Of a DNA stretch of 64,000 nucleotides, positions 38,819-50,935 are shown piece by piece. The translations under genes were made by a program, and so were the position numbers. The notes under the pieces were generated by a model. It had not been told where the DNA came from, did no database searches, and worked only from the letters and a program-made list of their open reading frames with translations. Each line of letters begins with the position of its first letter. Within the stretch, counting starts at the first letter, position 1. Origin of the DNA: Prinia subflava (Eukaryota; Chordata; Aves; Passeriformes; Cisticolidae). The stretch spans positions 38,448,767 through 38,512,766 of the forward strand of contig NC_086251.1 in the NCBI RefSeq assembly GCF_021018805.1, given 5' to 3'.

Positions 38819-39460
38819 CATCATAGAGTCAGGATAATTTGAGCTGGAAGGGTTCTATAAAGAAGGCCTTTTTCTTGTCTTGCAACAGTTTCTGGCCTCC
38901 CTGAGCGTCTTTTCCCATTTTCGTCTGCGCTTTTTTCCCATTTTGTCATTTTCCCGTGGGATGGCATTCCTTTGAACAAGAACTTTAAATAAAGAAAATA
39001 AAGGCCCATCTAGACCAACCCCCCTGCCATACAGGAGGACATCTTCAACTGGATAAGACCCTTATCCAGCCTGACCTTTAATTTTTCCAGGGGTGAGGCA
39101 TCCACCACCTTTCTGGGCAACCTCTAACAGTAAGAGGTTGCCCAGAGGGTTCGCCACCCTCATTGCAAAAAATCTTCTTCCTTATATCTAATCTAAATTG
39201 ACCCTCCCTGTGTTTTAGTCCTTACTCTTTGTTCTATGGCAACAGGCCCGGCTAGGAAGGCTGTCCGCTCTGTTTTGTAGGCTGTCCTCAGTCCCTGCAG
39301 TGTGTTCCCCCTGGAGTCTCGGCCGTGAGCATTAACGCCCTCGGGAGCTCCCTCACACACCAGCTGCAGCGGAGCGGGCACCTCGTTCTCTCTCAGCCTG
39401 CACAATGACAGACCCCTGAGCCCCGGAGGATCATTTTGAAGTCTGATGAGAGGAACCACC
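38819..39460 (-). mobile_element. CR1 LINE 3' region, antisense, interrupted by an insertion
   Basis: The + strand begins ATCATAGAGTCAGGATAATT TGAGCTGGAAGGG, the reverse complement of a CR1 3' end. After an interruption (38869-38997) it continues with CATCTAGACCAACCCCCCTG, a stretch on vertical conserved CR1 wording (CTTATCCAGCCTGACC, then AATCTTCTTCCTTATATCTA) and decays near 39460. It lies about 0.5 kb upstream of the NFKBIA start codon and may mark the outer edge of the promoter. Confidence 0.8.
38869..38997 (-). mobile_element. Unnamed ~129-bp element inserted into the CR1 (copy A)
   Basis: This block breaks the CR1. It is flanked by ATAAAGAAGGCC (38857-38868) on the left and ATAAAGGCC (38998-39006) on the right, a likely imperfect target-site duplication. 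On the - strand it translates to KFLFKGMPSHGKMTKWEKSA, shared with the copy at 39973-40078. The family is not recognised. Confidence 0.6.
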
Positions 39461-39972
39461 TTAGGAGTCAACAGCCAGCACTCATCTAACGATTAGGAAC
39501 AAGCTTTTGAGTGAGCCCAGGGCAGCAAAGTCACTCAGTGTACTGAGCGATGCAGCAGTGCACTGCGCCTGCCCTGCTTGGCAGAGAGTGTCACTTCTTG
39601 GAGAGATTCAGGCAGTACTGCACACGATGGATGTTATGCTGCAAGTGTGCAGATGTTGCCTCAGCATTTAGAGGATTTTGCACCTCTGCTGTGTAAGTTT
39701 TTGCTCTGCAACAGAACAAACCTTTTAAATAAGAAATTACATGTTCAGCCATTATTCTTACTTTCTCTGGCCATTCCTAGTGTCCTAGTGATTCTTCTGT
39801 GTTTTTTTTTTTTTAAACCACTGTCATGCCATCTGCGGGTAATAAAAACTGGATAAACGCAGCATCCCACATGGATAAAAGGCATTGTCTGTCTGCAGAG
39901 CTGACAGCACTGAATTTTTTCCTGGTGAATTTTTGCTTCTGCTTCTCAGATGTAGGGGATTCCCACGAAGAA
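39461..39972. other. Intergenic DNA between the two related elements
   Basis: Nothing recognisable was found apart from a T12 run at about 39803-39814. Confidence 0.6.
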
Positions 39973-40078
39973 TTTTTCTTCTCTTGCAACTAGGGCTGGC
40001 CTCACTGAGTAAGAGTGTCTGTGCATTTTTTCCTTTTGTAATTTTCCCATGGGATGGCATCCCTTTGAACAAGAACTT
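39973..40078 (-). repeat. Related copy B of the element inserted in the CR1
   Basis: The stretch aligns with 38869-38985, sharing TTTTTCTT-TCTTGCAAC, CTGGCCTC-CTGAG and the block ATTTTCCC-TGGGATGGCAT-CCTTTGAACAAGAACTT. One gap of about 11 bp and scattered substitutions separate the copies. On the - strand it reads KFLFKGMPSHGKITKGKNAQ within a 125-codon open frame (39824-40201). The limits beyond the aligned part are unknown. Confidence 0.6.
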
Positions 40079-43000
40079 ATGGGAAAATCCAAAGATAAAA
40101 GGAAGAGCCAGAGGAGAGGAAGAATGGCTGGCTTTCTGTGGGCAGATGTTTCTAATTTCCAGCCCAGCTGTGCCATTCCTGGACTTCTTTTCAGTGTTCA
40201 TCCCTTGGCCTGGGACAATCCGGTGGTTCTTTTGGGCAGGTTTAGCAAAAAGCCGTAAAACTCCTTCTTTTTTAAGTTAAAGGTTATGAAAGTTTCGTGA
40301 GCTTTTTGAAACAGTTCCCCCTTTTTAGTGTAAATTGGCAGGGGAAATTTGATTAGCAAATGAATCTCCTCCTCTCCGCATCTCTTCAAAAAAGGAAGAT
40401 AGGGGTTGAAAAGCAAGCTCCTGCTCTGACTAGCAGGGGAGTTGAGCCCAGCAAGGACCTTGCTCTTTGCAGTTGAGATTTTGCTAGAACCACAGAGACA
40501 TTAAACTTGAAAACTTCTGTCCTAGCTGTGATGGCTGTAAACTGACTTCAGCAAAGGGAATTCTCTGCCTCCTTCTCTAAGTGACCTCCAGCTGCCCTCA
40601 CAGGCCATCACAGGACTATTTTTAGCAAGCATTTGCAAGCAGCCTCTTTCCAGAGGCACATGAGATGCTTTTATTTCTTGTGTGTTTTAACTTGGCAGTA
40701 CTGCAGCCAGTTGTAGGTGGCAGAAAGGTGATGGAAAATGTTTTCTGGATGGAAAGTTATGTTGAGGCCAGCCCACTTCCTGCCCCAGGGAGATGCTGCT
40801 GCTTTGCAGCCTGGCCCTAGGCATCATGCAGGGGCCCACACATGGGCCGGTAACCCTGGGTATTAGGCAGTGAAAAGCAGGGCTCGAGAAGGGATTCAGC
40901 CCTAAACCCATATGTAAAACAGCAGCTAGCTGCAGATGCAAGTGAAACCCTCATTAACAAGTAAGGAAATGAAGCTGTTGTCTTCACTATAACTCCTCAT
41001 AGTTAGCACCGTTGTTGTACAATATTTGCCTGAAGGGATGACATAATAGAAGATAGCATAAAGCAAAGATTTTGGAGTGGTGAAGATAGTCGGTGCTGCT
41101 TTGTGCTGTTGAAGTACCGTCCTTTCCTTTTTCTTTATTTTTTATAAACTATCACATTCAAGCAGTTTTTCTATGCAATTTTCTATATGGTTCACAAGAG
41201 AAAAAGAATAGAAAGAAACAAACTCAGCTTTTTGGATATAGGGTGGAGCCTCTCACAATCCTAGTTTCCTGTGTGGCCTCTCACCCAAGTGTTGCAGTTC
41301 TGGGAAGCTCAGACATGCCCATGGAGATGGAGCAGCTGTACCAATCCAGGGACAGGGGTTGGCCCTGCTGAAACAGGAGCATAACTTCATGAATGCTCCA
41401 GTCGTCTGTGCCAACCTGAACCTTCTATGTATGTTTGTGTATTCTGGTTTAATACCTCTGCTATGACTGCTTTAATTTCACAAGAGTGTTTTCTGTGCTT
41501 GTCATTTTGAGAGGACATTAACATTGTCTGCATTTTTAATTTGGGATTATGTTAGCAGTCTCTGCTGCCTCGTCCAGCAGGCACTTCAAAGCCAAAGGAC
41601 TACCTAAAAGTTACTTTAACAATGGAAAAACTGTAACCATAGGAGGTGGTTTTGTACCTAAGAGATAGGTTTTGCAAAACTCAATTGGCAAGGCTGTGGT
41701 GCTGCAGGGATGTGATGCTTGTTTTTATTTTACCTTGCAGAAAGCAACTGGCAGGGCTCCTAGAAGCAGCCTCGAGTGTCAGAATACTGAGAAGGGACAG
41801 TAGGGTTTTAATCAGTTTTAAAAGTACGTGAAGAATTCTTGTGCTGCTTCCTCCAGCAAACACATTAAATTGTAATTTCCCAATTGCTGCACTAATCATG
41901 ACAACTGTCTAGTGCTGTTGATTTACCAGAGTTGGTCCTTCAACTTCATCCATTTGTGATTGCTGCTGCAGAAACCTATTTACTGTTTCCTGGCATTTAA
42001 TCGCAAAGACTGTTTGTGGCTCTCAGTAAATGTATCAGGAAAGGTATTTAACAACATCCAGCAAGATCTTGGACCAGGATGTTAAAGCCAAAAGCAAAGC
42101 AAATCAGTGAAGTAGACCTGCTGTACAGGTCTACACGTACCATCTGTACATGTATGTGCACATGCAGATACTCCTTGGAATAGGACTCTGGTTTGCTGCT
42201 TCAAAAGTCTATGGACTTTGCTAGTTCAAGGGAAGCCAGGGGACACCTGACATTGTCATTTTGATAATATTTTGCAGTTAAAATCCACATGTCTCTGTTT
42301 CCCGTTTACAGCTGCCACAGAGATAAGAAGCAGGCAGCTCCAAACAATAAGTCCAGTGGTAAGCAAGGAAAACGTATTTCCCTCCTGCTTTCTAATAATA
42401 ATGTAGGTAACTAATTTGAAAGCTTTAAAAAATCAGCCAAATGAGAGAAAGGAAAGTTATGCAAAGTCCATTTTTGTCAGCCAGGATGAGGGCTAAAGGT
42501 GGTCACATGTGCCATGTTGCCTGTATCCCTAGCTCCTCAAACCTTCTCATCAGAGGTTATTTTGGGGTGGTCATATACTCCACAGAGCAGAATGGTGGAT
42601 GCAGTAGGAAGAATTTCTGCACCTTATTTAAGCTGGTATAATATCCAAGCAAATGGTCTGCAGGGTAATTTTTGGCACATAAAGCCAAGATCCAAATTAG
42701 GGCATTTAAAGTCCTACCCATGTGCCACAGACACAAAAATAGAGTTAGCTGCAGCGTCCTGACCAGAGTCTAATGGATCTAGAGTTCTGGTTGGTTACAC
42801 TAGTCTGTTTTTATTTTTTGACTGCAGCTTATTTTTGGCATGTCTTAAACTGATGCATTGCATCCCTGGGAAGGTCTGTATTTCTGTATGTGAATTGTGG
42901 GCTGTTTATCAATTGGTTGCATTTCTGGGGATCCTTAGGGATGAGATGTACTATATAAATTTAAGCTGCTTTTACTGTTATGCCTAAAGGGTAAATATAA

Positions 43001-46000
43001 GTCAAGTAATTTGAAATTTGCTAGCACTTAGAAGACAAGTTTTCTCTGGTGTCATTCCCGTTTTTCATGTGGAAGCTCTGTTAAAGCATGTTGCTCAAAA
43101 AGCTTTAAGCTGATGCTCACTGTCTGATGCAGCAAAGCTTGCTGCCATGCTTGTTTCATGTAGAAAAAAGAACCTTGGGGAGCAAGAAGGCAGGTCTCTT
43201 GAGCTTGTTTTACTACTTTCCCTCCAGCAGTAACGTTGCTCCCCATCAGCACAGCTCCCTGTGTGGTTGCAGACAGAGTGGAAGCACCTAATGGGGAAAA
43301 TATGAACCGGGAGTGTGCTAATAATTAAAAAGGGACTTTCCCCCTGCAGACAGGTGGGACATTTGCTAATGTTACAGTCTCCAGTTCTTCCCAGCAAGTA
43401 GGGATATTGCAAAGGTGGACAGGGCACAGTGGGAAAACTGAGCTGCTGAGCATTTGGGAGAGATAGCTAAGCCTGGCAGAGTGGACAGGGCTGTGCAAAG
43501 CAGGGAGTTACTTTTCTTTCTTTGGATTACAGAGAAAGTCAACACTGGATCTGGATATAAATGTCTCTGTGGTATTAGGTGGTATTTTGAGCAAACTAGG
43601 GACCTTGACTGAGTTACTCTGGGGTTGTCAGAGCCTGGCTGCGTTTGGGCAGTGAGAAATGTCTGTTTCAGCATATAGTTTGCTCCGAACCTCTAATGCT
43701 CCTGTGCAACCTCTGAGCCTAAAGTTGGTGGGTGCAAATAATCCTGGATAAACATGAAAAGCAAGCACACTGCTCCTCTGTGCACAGTGGGATCCCGGTG
43801 CAGCAGACAGGCGCACGGCAAACCTCAATTAGAAGCTCAGCTGCATGTGGGCCCAGGGATTTCCCTGGGGACGGATGTGGCAAACACAGGGGCTAATGAG
43901 CTGAGTGCTGTAGCTGTGTGTCTGAGCTAGCTGAGGAGCTGCCAGGAGAGGAAGCAGGAAATACTTGACAATAATAACGGCATAGCCCTGAGAGGAAAAA
44001 CCCACAACAACAGAAGATGAACTTTGGGCTGTGTTCTTCCTGAAAAAACCCAGGGACTGCCAGCCAAGGGACTGTCGAGGTCAGCTCCACCTGTGCACAC
44101 CCTCTTCGGAGGAAGGCAGGCTCTTTGCTCTCTGCTCCTTCTGGTGAAAGTCCTCTGGAGTCACAAAGCCTGGCAGACTGCATGGCTCCGGGTGTGGTAG
44201 CCCCAGTCTGCCATCCACAATTTGCCTGAGGCTGGCAAGGGTTGTCAGCAGCAGCTGCTGCTGAGATAGCTCTTAAGAGAGGCTTGGCTTTTAGATACCT
44301 CAGTGCAAAGCACCCATCTGGGTGTTTGCTGCTCTGCTCGGAAAATTCCCAAGGTTTTAACCTAAGGTTTTTTGGCGTAATTGTGAGCTGTGCTCAAAGC
44401 TGGATCATTGGCTATGTCAACAGGAGGCATGCAGCATTGTCCAGGGGCTGGATGTGCTTCTGGTGCCATGTCCCGCTCCAGCCCATCCTTGTTCTAGGTA
44501 AACAAATGGCTGTTGATGAAAGTGAAACTGCAGCACTTGGGGTATCACAGTTATTCTTTGCAGGAGAGTAAACTGGGAGAAAATCTTCAAGGGACAGCAA
44601 AGAGCTAGACTGCATTTAGAGGAGTGTTAGGTGAATTCTTTTTTACACACAAAGAGGCTAAAGGCAGACTGAGAGAGGTTAAATATTCTGCATGCTCTGA
44701 GTATTGCCTACAGTCCCAGGACACAAGTTATAACTAAATCCTCATTTTCTCACCCAGCTCTCGTTACCTCTTATTTTCATGCAGCCAGTGTTTACTCTGA
44801 GCATGACCTCTCCCAGGGCAGGTGATGACTGGCAGTAAGTTCGGGGCCACCATCACATGTGGGAGCTAGGAAATGAGCAGTGCCATCCTGTGGTGCAGCT
44901 TCAGCTCTGCTGCCCAGCCGGTGGCTGTTTCTGGTGGTCCTGAGCTACCCGAGCTGCATTAGAAAATGGGAACTGCAGGTAACGCTGTGTCTTACAGAGC
45001 GGGCTGGGATCATTATTGGAACGGTACTGGGAAGGAAGAGGGAGCAGATGGAGATTGCAATGGAGATTTTCTAGCCTTTAGGCAGTTTAAATTTATCTCT
45101 CTCCAAGGCTATATCCATTCCTTTTCATCTTTTAATTTAGCATACACCTTTTGGGGCTTTGATTTCTTCAGATTTCATGGAAGTTAGGTACTAGCTGTTT
45201 GTACTAACTTATGTTCCCAGACAGAAATATCTCCCCAGGATAAGCTCCTGCCTTTCTTGGATAGACAGTTCATAGACAGTAAATTCAGTTCTTCTGTGAA
45301 CTCCCCATCCTGTGCACATGCTGTGGTGACGTCTGAAGGGCCTGTCCATAGTGTAGTCCTGAAGGCACATGTTGCTGGACATCCCTAGATGTTCAGGAAT
45401 CCTGTACAAATGGTGGAAACTAGTCCTTGAGTTCTTCCCAGACCAAATTTCTGAGCAGGCAAAAATATAACTTGCTTGGGAAAACACTGACCTCTGGTAA
45501 AAGGCTTAGGGTCACAGGGTTGGTTTTATGCTTATGTCAGGAAGATTCCTGGAGGCTCTGAAATACATTTGTGGGAAAGCAAGGAAGGGAAGTGAGGTAG
45601 GAGGGAGTGATTTTCCCCAGAGCATTAAAGAAAACCTGTATCAGCCCCTCTTTGGAACAACTGTTTGACTGTCACACTATTTAATTCTTCTGCCTGCATT
45701 CACAGACACAAATCCTTTTGTTGGCTGCATCCTCTGCCTCCCAAAGCCCAGCACCCCACTATGGCCATTGCAGCTACCTCCTGTATCCTCACCAGCTGGC
45801 AGCTCTTTGGCCCTGCAGACCTGGGAAGCCATCACAATCAAAGTGTCCTTGTGTCCCAGGAGCCTACAGGAGCTCTAGCTGCTGTAGCAGTGGTCTGCCC
45901 ATTTGGGCTTTTCTAGAGAGCTCCAGGTGGGAAAATTTTCACATCAGCTCTGATCTCTCTACATTGTCATGGTGCTGGGCAGGCAGAACCTTACCTGTGA

Positions 46001-49000
46001 CCTTCTGAATGTGGAGAAGGACACCTGTGGGAACACACTGGTCAAGCCCGGAGCTTCACCACTGCACGAGCCCTCTCATACAGGCGGGCACTGCTGCAGG
46101 GCAGGGCTCAGCCTGGCTTTGGGGGAGTGGGGTGAGCGCCTCTGTGCAGGAGGGGCAGGAAGGCAGCATCAGCAGGGTCTTAGCTCATGGGGCCAGGATG
46201 GGGTGTGCTTGAGAGGGTGGAGTAGGAAACAGCTTACTGGGCTGTTGCACTGCTGCCCTCACAGGTGGCACCCACTCAAGCAGAGTTTGGAAAGAACCTA
46301 TTTCAGCTTAGTTTAGCTCAGTATTTTTAAATCCTACTGGGGTGAGCTACTGTGAGAAATCACACCACACGTGATCAAGCATGCATTGGCAGAGGCAGGA
46401 AGATTTCCCAAATGGTTTCTTCCCTAAGGACCATACAGAGGCACCAAAATGTGTTATCTTACAGGAAGGATGGAGCCCTGGGAGGTGGACTGGGCAGATA
46501 AAAGCTTGCTCCTTGGGAGCCCAGCTGCACATTAGTTTCAGCTGCATCATCAAAGTGAGTCATTCAATAAAAACAATTAGCTGAGGAAATATCACTAAAC
46601 AGTAATAATTATCCAAATGTCCTAGCATTGACCATTTAGATGACTAAATCAACACAATCAATTGTGTTAATAAATGCTAATTCAAATCTAATAACTTTCT
46701 GGTTTATTTGATTATGTAGAAAGAATGCACTTGTAGTCTTTGGACAGGATGGGGTGGCAGACCAGCCAGATGCTTGGTCACCTGCCTGTCCTGTGGACTC
46801 TGTGAATGGGTGATCCCCAACCTGCTAATACAGCACATAGCAGTGTTACCTACATAGTCTGTAGAGCAGTAGAAGAGTGCTTAGATGATGTCTAGGTGCC
46901 CTTCATCTGGGCAGACAGCTTTCTTGGACTTCAGAGGGATTTTTGCCCACACAGAAATGTGGTGAAGCCTCTCAGGAGAGTCTACATTCTCCTTTCTGCT
47001 TCCTTGGCTGAAGGGTCTCATGGGGGTCTGACTCTCCTAAGCTGGATGACTGGATAAAGTCACACGCACAACAGGTGTCCATGTCATCTGCCTGGGAAGA
47101 AAGGGGCATGGAGGCAACTTGTGTTTAAAACTGACAATTACACTTTCAGTCAAGAACAAGTCACACTTGTAATTCACGTTGGAAACTCACCCTGTGGCTC
47201 AGGTTTTTACTCTCTCCTCCTGTCCCCATCACTGGTACCTCTGGAGACACAGGTCTTCCCTGAAGTGCTTCATGCTCTGGATGGACTGTGATCGTCGTTC
47301 ATTTTTTTATGCAGGTATGTTGTTTTGTTGTGTCTAGATATTGGTATGATGCTTGCCACCTCAATATCTAGAAATTATGGATGTTATAGGTCCAGTGGGA
47401 TCCAATTTAGTGCTGGAATTGTCCTCACACTTCCCTTAAAGGTGTAGTGAACTTCTCTATCCCCACACATCTCTATCTGCTGGCACACCAACCCTTCTTA
47501 ATACACACTTGTAAGTTCTTTGAAGAGGTCAGTTCTTAAGAAAAGTTTGTTCTTTATTTGTATTTCAAGAAAGAAATCAGCAAGGATACCAAGAAGGCAG
47601 CCTGCCCTAAAAACTGATGCCTGCCATACTGTTTTCACATGTCTGAAGAAATTGTTATGTTTAGCTCTCCTGATGCTCTGCTAACACAGGAGGGAGTGAA
47701 TGTGTCTCTCACAGGGATCAGTGACTTGTTACATGGTGTGCCAGGGGTGGCTAAAACCCAGCACCTCTGAGGTGAGAAGCTGTCAGGCTGCGCTCATGCC
47801 GCTCACACAGACGCTCTGTTCACTGAACTACATTTTTGCCTCAGGTGAAAAACAGTGCAGGCATCAGCAAGATGAATTTCTCCTGCTGCCTGCTATCTGT
47901 TCTTGCTATGGTGTTGAAGGGTTTTCTAAGTGGGGCCAACATGCAGGTGAATCACTACAATGTGCTGCAACCTCTGCCCCTGTCCCTCTTGCACTCACCA
48001 TCCACAAGTCTAGCTGTGAGAACAGGAGCCTCACCAGGGAGCTGGGAACCTTTGCCATCAGCTGAGGGAGCCTGGCCATGCTGCTGGTAGAAGCAGCCCT
48101 TGTACAAGGACTGGACTTCTTTGCTTGTCTGCTAGTATTAACATTCATTTGCTCTCTGAAACAGACTTGGTTTGGTTTTTTTTTAGGTCATTCTGTGTAA
48201 TATAATCATATTGGAGTAGAATTCTTCTGCCTAATCAAATGAAACTTCATGTAGTTAGTTTGTCCTTAGCATTTACTAATGAATGTGATTGTGAGGATTT
48301 AGTTTCTCACATGGTTAATAGGAAGGCATTTAGATAATTATAGCTGTCTAGTGTCTTTCCACTGCTAATCGCTTTTACTGCCTGGTTCATTTCCAGACCA
48401 GCAAGTGAAACTCTGGCACACAATTGTGCAGAGAAACTGCCCCTGTGGTTATATATTGCTGTATTCCTGATATGATGGTTTGTAGGTGTGAAGTCAGTTC
48501 CCAGCTCCAATCTAAATTTCAAATGAATTTCAGAAAATCACAGCCTTGCTGTGATCCAGCTTTCCCACTTGTCTACATCATGCTAGGTCACACAGTCCAG
48601 CATCCCTCCCTGACACTGGCCAGCTGAAGATGCTTAAAGAAAAATATAAGCAAATATGTAATGGTCCCACTCCTGGATTGTGCATCCTGCTTCCAGAGCT
48701 TTAGAATCTTTCCATGCACCTTTGTTTAAGAGCGTCAGTGAATTTCCCTAATTGCTTGCTGGACTTTGCCACACCTTTGATCTCCACAACATCCTGTGAC
48801 AATGATGCTGAACAGAAAACTGCACCAAAAATCCCTGGTGTTTGTTTTAAAACTACTAGGTGGTATTTCAATTGAGAAAAATCAATACTTCTGTGCAGAG
48901 AGACAGGGAATGAGATTTTGTTCTTCACCTTTTTAGGGCACCTGTGATATGACTGAGCTGTCACCCTCCTCTGCTGTCTCCTTTCCAACCTTCAGCTAGT

Positions 49001-49974
49001 CCTATCTTAGTTATTTTTTTCTCAAACAAAAAGATTTCCATACCTAGTTACCTTTTACAAAACCTTTTTTTTTTTTTTCTGATTATCTTTTTAATACAGA
49101 GTGCAAACTGTAGCTAAGAAGGATTTATAGAAAGTAAAGTGATATTTTCTGGTTTTTTTCTCTGTTTAATCCTATTAATTTTGGTAATTGTGGGTGTTTG
49201 CCCAAATGGAGCCCTGATCTCAAGTATCCATCATAGCTCTGAAATTCATTTCCTAGTAAACCCAGTTCATTTCAAGTCTGTGGGACTTATAGATTTTCCC
49301 ACTCAGGTGCTGTATATTGCATTTTTTCATGAGGAATTTAATGCAAAATCTGACTTCTTATTGCTGTGCTATATCACATTATGAAATATTTCTGTACTTT
49401 TAAGCTATAGTTCAATATTTTCTGGATAATTCTTCATCAACTGCAGCCTTTGATACTTTGCCCTTCCCTTTGTTTACTTAGATCATGTGGTAAAAGACTT
49501 GGCATTATTTTCTTTTAAGACAAGATCTGGGGGAGGAAACACGCCTATTACACAAGCTAGTGAAGTATGTTCCAATGATGATTATGGTGATGATAATTCT
49601 CATAACCTTTTTTGTCATTGCTCTGTCCTTTGATAGCTATCTTGTTGCTAACAAACAATTCAGCAGCTGTTTGGAGCAGTACTGTCTTCTTAGGAGCTAA
49701 ATGGGTCAAGGAGTTTCTGCCAGCAGGAGAGATTTCTGTACTGCTAAGAGGAAGACAATGAGGAGGAAGCAATTTTTGGCTAATATAAAATGAAAATTAG
49801 GAGTTATGACTACTGGTCTGAGAGGGATGAGGGACCCACAGAAACTCTAGCATCCCTCCCAGCAGCCGCTCCTCAGTTTACCATGATGGTATTTAATTTC
49901 AATTAACAAATGTTAGTTTAGTTTATGATCACTTCCCCCTCGTGCTTTCCTGTTTATGCCCCCCAGGGTTTTAG
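40079..49974. other. Intergenic DNA, no gene recognised
   Basis: I could support no exon or RNA gene. Two kappaB-like motifs occur at 43332-43341 and 43856-43865. An AT-rich block at 46560-46720 looks like possible conserved noncoding DNA. A T-run lies at 49063-49078. Confidence 0.6.
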
Positions 49975-50445
49975 TGTGACACCCGTCTCGGTCCCGCTCC
50001 TTTGGCGGTGGTGGAGGAGGAGAAAAGAGGAAGGCGAAGGCGAAGGGGAAAAGGGCAAGGGGCAGGAGCAGGGGAAGGGAGAAGCGCCTCGGCCCCGCCG
50101 CCTCAGCGCTGCTCCCGCCAGCGGGAGGAGCTCGCCCACCCGGCGCAGCGCTGCTCTCGCCGCCTCTGTCCCCGCCGCTGACCCCTTCCTTTGTGAGGCT
50201 CAGGGCAGGGCTGAGGACGGTGCTGGGTTTCCCTCTAGTGGTGCCCGAACCCTGCAGAGGGATGCAGTGTTCCCTCCAAGAGGCCGTCGCTGCTCGGCAG
50301 GAGTGGCTGGGTTCGGAGCCCGCCAAGCTCACCTTGCCAGAGGTACCCGAGCCGTGGAGACGGCGATATGTCTCCAGGCGAACAGCTCTGGCTTTACAGC
50401 AAAAACGGTGACGCCGAGTTTCCTCCCTTAGGCTCCCAAGGTATG
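49975..50445. promoter_or_regulatory. Orphan CpG island
   Basis: An abrupt GC- and CpG-rich block sits in AT-rich surroundings, densest at about 50080-50190 (GCGCCTCGGCCCCGCC and similar). The start is purine-rich (GGCGAAGGCGAAGGGG). Open frames on both strands are composition effects and resemble no known protein. A GTATGT donor-like site lies just after it (50441). It could be the promoter/first exon of an unannotated transcript; this is inferred. Confidence 0.6.
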
Positions 50446-50878
50446 TCTTTACGAAGGGCTCTTTTCTCTAACAAGAACAAGCATTCTTGTTGCATTCTTG
50501 TTCAATAATGCCACTGTTTGGTGCAGTCCAAGTCTGGCGGCATTTGGCACAGCATTCATGGCACAGTTAAAAAGCCTGTTTCCAGGAATCTGTATCTGGA
50601 TGAGTTAGGATGCTGAGGCATTAAGCTTGTTCCTGGTCACCTGGTGCTTCTTTGAGGAAGTCCATGTCAGGCTGGTGTCTCTCTTTCACTGATTTGCTGC
50701 TATTTGGTATGACAAGCAACTGGCAGAAATCAGTAAAAATAACAGTAGATTTGTTGAAAACAGCCATACTGTAGGTCTTCAGAAAAAAAAAAGCATTGAA
50801 CATATGAGAACTGAAGTAAAAAGCCTTGTATGGATAAGAAACTCTTCACAAATAGTGACCAGAAATATTCACAGTTTA

Positions 50879-50935
50879 TCATAGAATATTCTGAGTTGGA
50901 AGTGACCCACAAGGATCATTGAGTCCAACTCTTAA
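50879..50935 (-). mobile_element. CR1 3'-end fragment, antisense
   Basis: The + strand ATCATAGAATATTCTGAGTT, GGAAGTGACCCACAAGGATCA, TTGAGTCCAACTC is the reverse complement of a CR1 3' end. The similarity fades right of about 50935. Confidence 0.8.

Noticed and set aside
37743..38826. Several long open frames on the + strand and alternative - strand frames over NFKBIA exon 1
   Set aside because: They are GC-rich shadows of the CpG island and exon 1; only the frame giving the IkappaB-alpha N terminus splices correctly.
50239..50250. TGGTGCCCGAAC, one mismatch from a retroviral lysine-tRNA primer-binding site
   Set aside because: No LTR end (CA) precedes it and no gag-like sequence follows; a 12-mer with one mismatch is plausible by chance in 64 kb.
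49925..50431. 168-codon open frame in the orphan CpG island
   Set aside because: The composition is driven by GC- and purine-rich DNA (EEGEGEGEKGKGQ-type runs) and it matches no known protein.
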